Assembly (NCBI GenBank): GCA_050246795.1
Contig: JBFWVJ010000010.1
Span: forward strand, 1-44,607
From: JBFWVJ01 sp050246795
GTDB taxonomy: Bacteria > Patescibacteriota > Gracilibacteria > JAUYGZ01
Length of the DNA stretch: 44,607 nucleotides
Direction of reading: 5' to 3'
Part shown: one piece after another, positions 8,601-17,600 of the stretch
Layout of the letters: each line of letters opens with the position of its first letter
How positions within the stretch are numbered: the stretch's first letter is position 1
The notes under the pieces: generated by a model
Seen by the model: the letters and a program-made list of their open reading frames with translations, nothing else
Told to the model about the DNA's origin: nothing
The model's database searches: none
Position numbers and translations under genes: made by a program

Positions 8601-11600
8601 TTGAGTCTGCTTTCTAAAGATAAGGAACTCCTGTATTTGGTCATGGATGGGGAACCAGACGCGCTTTCACTCGCATTGCCGAGCCTGGAAGGGGACTTCG
8701 AAGAAGATGCCAATATTGCCTCTCCATCTGACCTATTGGACCGAGTTCGAGATGGTGAACGAGCTCTGCAGGAGCAACAGGAAGAAAACCGTCGACGACG
8801 CGAGTTGGAGCGACGAGCATCTGGTGAGAAGCCGTCCAAATGTGGAGACAGTGTGCCACTGCTCGAGTGGCCGGGAGCCGTGTCTTGCTGGCTTGAAGAA
8901 ATCGTTGCGGGTCCTTTGATCGTCCCGGCTGATGAAACCGCGCCGGATGAGAGTGAGGAGGGAGGCAGTGTGAATTCAAGCGCTTCTTCATCAGCTTCTG
9001 CTGCGCCCGGTGAAATCGAAGTTGCCAAAAAAGTGCTGACGATGCGAGACCGGACGACGGCTTCCATCAACTTGCCATTGGAAATGAAAGTGGATTGGCA
9101 GTCGAGTGGTTCGGTACGGGTGGTGCCGGAAACGGACGGCAAAGTGAGTGTGACGCCGGTCGAACCCGGAGCAGGGACCATACGCGCGAGCTTTGATGAT
9201 GGTTCCGGACCGAGGACAGTTTCCGCTGTGGTGCAGGTGGTCACGGTCCGTGCTTCGCTGCAGCAGGTCTCTTCGGGAGATCTGCAGATCGGATCAGATG
9301 AAGCCTTGTCGTTTGTTGTCGAGGTGCAGGATGAGGCAGGAGAATCGGTGGATTTTGACGGGGTCTTGCAGATTGCTTCAGACTCGGCAGCGTTGAGGTA
9401 TCCAGCTGAGGTTTCGGTGGTGGATGGGAAAGGGAGCTTTGAGTTTCGCCCGGCCATGAAGGCGGGGGTGAGTGAGCTCTGGGTAGGGTCGGATGTGGTC
9501 GCTCCGAGCACAAAACTCTATGTGAATACGGTTTCCGGCGTCCCAGCCAAGGTGCTATGGGATTTCGGCGATGCGGTGGTGGGCTTGGACCGGATGATCG
9601 AAGGGACGCTGATGGTGCAGGACGCGTTTGGAAATCCTTATCGTGCAGAAGGCCTTCGTTTGGAACTGGTCTGGGATGAAGATCTGACCGTCAATGGACA
9701 AACAGGTGGAAGGGGAACGTTTTTTGTGGTTGCTGGGCAGCTTCCTCTTCGAGTCAGCGTTGGTGAGACGGTTTATGAAGAGCTCCAATCGCGGCAGCAG
9801 GCTTCCTATGGCTATGAACCCAATCCATTTGGTGCTTTTGACAGTCTCAGGACCTTTGTCCGTCCGAGAATACGAGTGGCTCAAGTGGATGGATTTCCTC
9901 AGATGCAATTGCCCAATGAAGTGGCGTTGGATGTCGATCCCCAGTATCGGGTCCGATTCGAAAATCTTCCACAGGAGGTTTTGGTGGGGGAACCCATCTC
10001 TGTCCAACTCCAAGTGCTGGGAGAAGAAGGCAGTCTCTTGCTCAACCACAAGCAATTTATCGTGCAGAAAGAATTTGCCGGGGAGGTCGAATATCTCCCC
10101 GTCTCCATGAAGCAGTCTGCGGGGAGAGTTCAGTTTTTCGCTGGTGCCAGTGCGGGGACGATCCGGTTGGTGATCGATGATCCGGATTTCGGATCTTTGG
10201 TCCAGGAAATCGAAGTGATAGGCCAGACCGCCGCTGATCTTCAGCTCGATGAAGCCAGCTATGTGAATGGTCTGGTGGAGATTTCTGTTTCCGGCCGCGA
10301 TGCCCTCGGGAATCCAGCCTTGCTGCCGGGAAATCTGGCGACGCTGGTCATCCGGGGAGCGGGAGCGGAAGTACTTTTTGAAAAGGCCGTTGTGATCGAA
10401 AATGGACGACTTGAAATCAGTGTTCCGCTGGTACAGCAGCCAGACCGTATCCGGATGGAGCTGAGCGTGGAAGGATTTGAACGAAGTTTTTCAGAAGTGT
10501 TGGCATTGAAACAGGTCCTCACGGCCGAGCAGCTTCAAACCTTGCCATGGGAAACGCCTTATACCATGCTGATCGGTGGAGGATATGGGGATTATCGTGT
10601 CGATGGGTCGGTGGCTCAAGCCATGCTCTTCGGGCCGGCTTCCAAACTTCAGGCGATCACGACGGAGATCACGCCTCATTCGACCTTGCAAAAAGTAGCC
10701 CAGGTTTGGCCTAGCGGACGGACTTCAGTGGGTCCGGAAATGACCGTGAAGGTTATTTGGGAAAACCTCAAGCCTGTGCTGGTGTATTCCGATCTTCGTT
10801 CGGAAGTGGGCCGACTGTTTTTGAATCCCCGCTCACTTGGTTTTGAAGTCCGTCAGACACCTGATGCTTCATTCACTTGGACCAAGGCGTTGGGGAGAGG
10901 CAAGAGCATCCTGGTGCCGGAAGCAGGGGTTTACCAGTCCATTACTCCGACATCTGGTGATCTGTTGTCACCGGAAGGCCAACGCTTGATCAGCTTCGAC
11001 AACCAACAGGTGGAATTTCATGATTTGGCAGTGCAAACAGAAGTTTTCGACGATGCGGGGGATGTACTGGTGTTGGAATTTTCCCGTCAGCAGCAAGTCC
11101 TCGCACGCTGGTACCTTCACTTTGATGCCGAAGAGATCGTGACCGGAAAGATCCGGCCATTGGAGTGGCAGTTCACGGGAGATGCTGAGCGATCGTATGA
11201 AAATGGTTTCTTTTACGCGGGAGAAAGCACCCTTGATGAACGAGGCTTGGCGGTGTACCAAAAGGGCGAGAAGGTCCGGAACTCCATCGGACAAGGGAGG
11301 TCAGGTTTGGATGATGCCCGTGAAAACAACGGACAAGGATTTGAAGGGGATGATAAATCCGCCCTTTCTTTCTTGGCTGGGAATACCGTGGGGGAAAGTA
11401 CCTTGCTCCAAAGTGAAGGGATCGTGAACTTGGGAGATCCGGTGATTTCTCTCCGCCAAGTGAAGCACCGTGATGGGACCGTTGGGCTGACTCCTGCGGT
11501 TCCCGAGACACCGTTGCTGGCTGAATCCGATTTCTCCGTCGGGCAGTTGGTCTATGCTCCTGAAGAGGGTCAGATCGAACAACTGCTGCGAGTCGATGTA

Positions 11601-14600
11601 GAAGGTGACGGCGATGATGATCTGGTGATCGTTCTGCGCATCGGAGAACGAACTGTCCTACGATATCTGGAGGGCCATGGGGAAGGCCAGCGATGGGGAC
11701 AGGTCAGCAATCTCTTGGATCTGGGCAAAGAAGTCGAGGGTGTCCAAATACTCCAAAAGAAGAGCTTTGTGGTGCGCTACGCGAGTGGACAGGTGGTGGT
11801 GGAGCAAAACCTACAGGGTCGATATGTGCGCCAGGTGGTTGATTTTTCCGTACTCAATCGACCGAAGCTGCTGGTCACGGACCTTCAGGTCCAGGATTTT
11901 GATCGAGATGGTTTTGATGACTTGCTCTTCCTGACGGGTGATCGAGAAGTGTGGGTGTGGTATGGGTCTCAGACCTTGCAAGGGGTCCAGTTTGGGATCC
12001 GTGAGGCAGATCGGAAACTGCTCAAGGTTTTAGCGATTCGTCTCAAAGACCCGGAACATCTGAAAACTGCCGCCTGGCTGCTGACCTCTTCGACGCCGAG
12101 TTTGTTACAGGATTGCCAAACCGATGCACTGTCTTGCCAATCGAAATATTTCCGAGCTTACACCGGTGATCTGGGACAACAGCCGAGCGAAGAAATCGAT
12201 CGACTGGGAGTCTTGATCGAGCAGTCCCAAGCTGAACCGAGCTTTGAGCAAACGACCTTTGCCGAAGAATCCCAGCGTTCTTTAGTCCGATTGGATCAGC
12301 TCGAGAGTTATGCCAGTCAGGTGGAAGTAGAGCTCCTCAACGGTGAAGAAGGGACAGGGATGAGGCTGGGACAGCAGCTAGATTTCGAAGTGCGGGTCCT
12401 TCCTCGCCGCACCGAAGAGGTGTTTGTACTGCGATATGATTTGGGAACTGACTTTTCTCTGGTGGGATCTGTCGAGTGTGATGGCTGTGGAGAAGACCTC
12501 CGTCTTACCCGCACTCCTGACAGCTTGTGGAGTTTGGAAGGAAGGGCTGCCGTGGGCCGCGCGATTACGCTTCGCTTCACGGTCGAGTACCGGGTTTTCC
12601 CTGATTTTTCGTTTCAGGTGATGAGCACCAATGATGATGTCTGGCCAGATATTGGGCTCAATGTGTCGACGAATACCAGCGATCGGATGACCGTGTTTGA
12701 GTCCAGGGGCGCGAGGGATTTTGCCGAGATTTTATTTGGGGGAACGTCTGCTGGTGTTTCCAGTTCAACCGAGTCTGCTCGGACCCTTTCTGATCTAATG
12801 AGAGGGGTGGGGATTGAAAACACGTCGCCTGATGAAATCAAGAGACTCCTTCTCCAGCAGCAGCAGGACATCGAAGCCAATGCCGGAGAGTTGTTTGACA
12901 CGCTGCACGCGGATGAAAACGCCGATGGCTATCCGGATGTGTATCAAGAGAACCCTTCGCTGTTTGATCCCGAGGCGTTTGGATCGGATCAGGCGAATAC
13001 ACCTAGCAGAGCTTTGCTGGACCTGTTTTCTTTCTTGGTCCCCAAGGCCAGTGCCCAGGGAACGGCTCCTTCCGGACCTCCTCCACAAGGGTTCAATTTC
13101 AATCTTTTTTCCGGTCTGGAGAATGCATCGATGTCCCTCGACAACGTGGCGCAGGATGTTCAACGGGTGATCAATGCTTTGAAGTGTTCACGGGGTTGTC
13201 TGCCGCTGCCGATGAACTTTGCTTTTTTGGCTCCGGGGCCGATCAATGTTTTTGGAACCCCCGCCGGCTTTGATCCAGGAGTCCCCGTCTTTGGCGTTTC
13301 GGCGGCTCCATTCTTTGTTTGGCCACCCTTGGTGCCTTATCAGGCGACGCAATTCCGATTCTATATTTCTCCGACTCTGACGGGCGGGGTTGGACTCTCG
13401 GTGTGCTTGGGGCCTTATCTCCTGGGCCAGTGTATGGTGTTCGCGCTTCCTCTCAACCAGCTCGGTGGCGAGGCGATTTGTGATGCGGCCAAGCAGGGCT
13501 TGCAGTTTATTATTCAAGGGATTTATCAGGCGGTGGGACAGGTCAACGCAGCCGTTGATCAGTTTCAAAATCAGGTGAATCAAACGGGGGTGGTCAAGGC
13601 TAGGAAGCCGACCAAGGTCGATGAAGTCGAGGGGATTATTGGCGTGAGTCTGGCGGGAGGAGTGCATGATCAAGGCATCAATCCGCTGGAGCCGAAGGTC
13701 TTTTTGAATCCCATTCCAAAGATTTTCGTCGACTGGTGGGACCGGCAATGGGAAGAGATCATTAATTCTCTGACGGACCTTCCGGATATTACCGTGAGGT
13801 TACCAGATCCCACTGGGGCGTTTGGAGATGCGGATTACTGGGACAAGATCAACGCCCGCGTGTCGGGGGAGACGCTTTTCAATCTCCAGCAGCTCTATGA
13901 TCTCATCAATAGCTTGCCGATCGTCAGCTTGCATCCGCAGGTACTGACCATCCAGATCCCTTGGATTGAGCCCGGCATTCTGACGAGGATTGAGCAATCG
14001 CTCTACGAATTTTTGTTCCAATTTCTGCTCGAACTGGTGGCCTTCCTCAAGTCCTTTAATCTTCCTTGCAATATCACTGTCGTCCGAGGGGAGCTCTTCC
14101 GAGATATCCGCAGTCAGGTCGCCGAAGGGCGGGCGCAGAGCGCGGATGAAGAGATCCGACGGTTGAAATCTCAGCTTGAAGATTCGTCTGTTGATCTCGA
14201 GCAAACCCGTCGTGATCTGGAAGCCTTTGTTGATCGGGAAGGCATCAGTTCACAAACCCAGGAAAAACGAGCGGAGTTCATGACCGAACTTACCGAAAAG
14301 CGGACAGAGGTTGAACGGCTCAATGGGGTCTACGATGATTTACAACAGCAGATCCAGTCGCTTGAACAACCCAAGCAACTCCGGGATATTTTCCCGGTGC
14401 TGGGTGATGTTTTGTCCCAGACCTCCACGTTTTGGGGCAAGCAGCTCGAGTCCTTCAGCGCCGCTTCAGCTGCTGCCGGAGCGGACCGGGAGATCGCTGA
14501 AGCCTTGAGGTCCTGCGTGGCCATCCAAGTCGGAGCGGACTTGATCGTCAATGTGGATCCGTTTGTGAATGGCATCAAGAAAAACCTCGAAGCCCTCGAA

Positions 14601-17600
14601 GTCTGGAAAAAATTCCCGCGCGAGCTGGCGAAGTACTTGAACGTGTTTGAATTCTACATTCAGGAGGTGATCAAGCTCATCGATCAATTGACCTCGGTGG
14701 TGCTCAAATGGTGGGGGGAATTTGAACGCAAGCTGGACCTCTGGATCGACGCGATTTATTCATTCCAGCAGTTCATCGCTTTGATCCAACTGCTTCTGGA
14801 TATTTTGAAGGGATACAATAAAAAGTGTGGGTTGTGTACCAGTGACCGTTTGACCCTCAAAGAACTGATCCTCAAGATTTTGTTCGGCGTGGTGCCGAAG
14901 TTTCCCATCATCGATTTCCCGACCTGGCCGGACATCCGTCTGGATTTTAGCAATGTGCAGCTGGGGATCGATGTGGCGGTGCCGGTGTTTGATGTGAAGA
15001 CGATTGACCTCAAATGGCCTCGACTCCCACAGATCAAGTTCCCGCGGTTCGGGGATGTTCAACTGTCGGCCGCTGGAAATCTTTCGTTGGGCGTTTCCGT
15101 GACCCTTCCGGAAGTGCCACTGGTGATCCCAGCTCCACCAGCTTTGCCGCCTTTGCCGCCGTTGCCGAATATTCCTCAGATTCATCTGCCCAACCTGCCT
15201 CCCGCACCGGAAGTGCCAAGCATTTTGGAAAGCCTGCTTCCTTTGATGAAGATTATTCAAACCGTTTTGGATATCTGGTGCCTGGTGAATAAGGCGCTGA
15301 TTCCGGTCGATGAAAAACTGCTCAAGACCCAGATCGAAAACCTGACGAATCGTTCGTTGAACCTCATTTTACCGATCGACCTCTTGCTGGAGTTCGATAT
15401 TCTTCCGGGAGATTTGCTCAACAGCCTGGTGCCGTTTGACACCATCGATGTCCAATCGACCTTCAGGGCCGGGATCAAGGTCGATCCGCTTCCCAACCTT
15501 CAGCAGACGATCGACCAGCAATTCCACCAGCCGATGAATCTGTTCTTGCAGCAGATCGACCAGTGGGTCAATCAACTGCGACAGAGTTCCCAACAAGGCT
15601 TGAATACCCTCTCCGGTGATTTGCAGAACATGGTGGATGCGTATTCCATCCAGCAGGGCATACAGATCGACGGCGGAGCTAATCTCAACCTTGATGTTGA
15701 CCAGGATTTCTCCGAACTCATCAATTCCCTGCAGCCTCCTGATCTGCACTCGGAGGTGTTTCAGCAACGCCAGGACCAGATTGCTTCGTATTATGGATCC
15801 CTCAAGCAAGGGTTTTCCAGCTTTGAGGACTCCCTCCGTGATCTTCAAACAGAACATCCCGAGGCTCTCTTGCAGAGATTGGCAACCCTTCCTTCAGATC
15901 ATGTCCTGGCGAGCTCGTCGAATGGTTGGTTGAAGCAGCAGATGGCTGATGAGAAACGAAGGGCAGTTTCTGCTCCTGAGCAGATGGTGGAAAAGCGCGT
16001 TGCATTTGTTGAAAAACCACTCTTGTTGGCCCAGTTGGACCAGGCCCGATCTTCGCTCGAAGAAGTCCAAGAGGAGTTGCTGGGAACGAATGCTTCAAGT
16101 CTGGACCAGTGGGGTACGGCCATCGTCCGGGATGGAGAGGTCCGAAGAATCCAGGACTATCCACTCGAAGATCCAGCCGTGGCGGTTTGGGACAATGATG
16201 TTTTTCTCGGCTATGAAAAAGCGGTGTATCTCAAATCCCTTGATGGTACGGCTCGTCGAACCGGAGCATATACCGGCCGGGTCCGACAGCTGAGTCTCAG
16301 CTCGCTCCAGCGGACGAGTGTGCACCAGCTGCAAGCTCAGGCGGTTTCCAGTCCGGACGCGGGCGGTGATGCTGCCAGTGTGCGCTGGTCTTGGGACAGT
16401 CCGGGCGTAGAGGAGGTGGAGCTCACGGTATGGGATACTGTTGGCAAGGCGCAGCGTTTGGATTCCCGTCATCTGAGGTTTTATCTCTCTTCGGATGAGA
16501 GTGATTTGGGATCTGAATACTTTAGCGCTGTGACGCTGGGTTTCACCCTGGTCGAAGGTCAGGAGTTCTTGGCCCGCAATACGATTCGGCTGCGCTTTGG
16601 CAATGACCAGCTGATTATCCCTGCGGGCGTGCGCTTCCAAATCCCGTCTTTACTGCTCCGGGAAGTCAGGTTTGCGGGTGATGGGACGGTTCAGTTTGAA
16701 AATACCAGCGGCGCTGCCTGGATCTTTTCGCTTGATGAGGAGGTAGCACTGGAAATGAGTGGCATCGCGCAGCTCCAGGCTCGTGGTGAAACCGTCCGAA
16801 TCCCTGCGTTTTCCTCACGTCCTGTTATCACGGATATGACGGGGTCCACTGAAGGAGCTTTGAAGAGTCGTGTCCCGGTGGCGCGTGGTGAGACCCTGCC
16901 GGCTGGAGTGTTTTACGCCGTTCGTTCAAGTATCCTAGGAGATGCGACTACTGGAGCGGAACTTCAGCTCGACCCTGGTGTGGTTTTTACGGTGAAGAGC
17001 ACGGACCAATGGCGGCTTGATCGTGGAGAAGGGGAAGCCATCGTTTCCGATGACCTCGAGTATCGTCAAGGTCGATTGGGCATGGTCCTCATGGACGAGG
17101 AACTCCTGCGCGGAGATTTCACCGTTTCTTATCAAGACCAGCTCATCGAGGTGCTCCCAGAGCAGCAAGTCGTGTGGGCGGAAGTGAGCAATGCTTCGTA
17201 TCTGATGACCCTGCCGGTGGGGAATTATTACGGACGGATCCGTGAAGTGGAAGGACAGCGGGGATATTCTGAGATTGTGCATGTTTCTGCCCAGCCGAGA
17301 GTGGTCGCCGCGCAGATGATCCCTGGTCGGGAACAGGTATCTCTCCCCGTCTATTCGCCGTTGGAACTCAATGGCCGGGACTTTGTGATCGGCGATGTTC
17401 CAGATGAACACTTTCATTGGCGGCTGGCTGGAGAAACGGAGTTGGTCCGTGGACAGATCTATCGCCATCCTGGGTTTGCATCGGTGGGCACACAGGTCCT
17501 GGAACTCTTTATCCGAGATGGGGACAATGATTACCTCGCCAAGGCTTTTGATGTGAACGTGTTCTTGCCCCAGCTGCGAATCGATGAAGAACTCTTCAAT

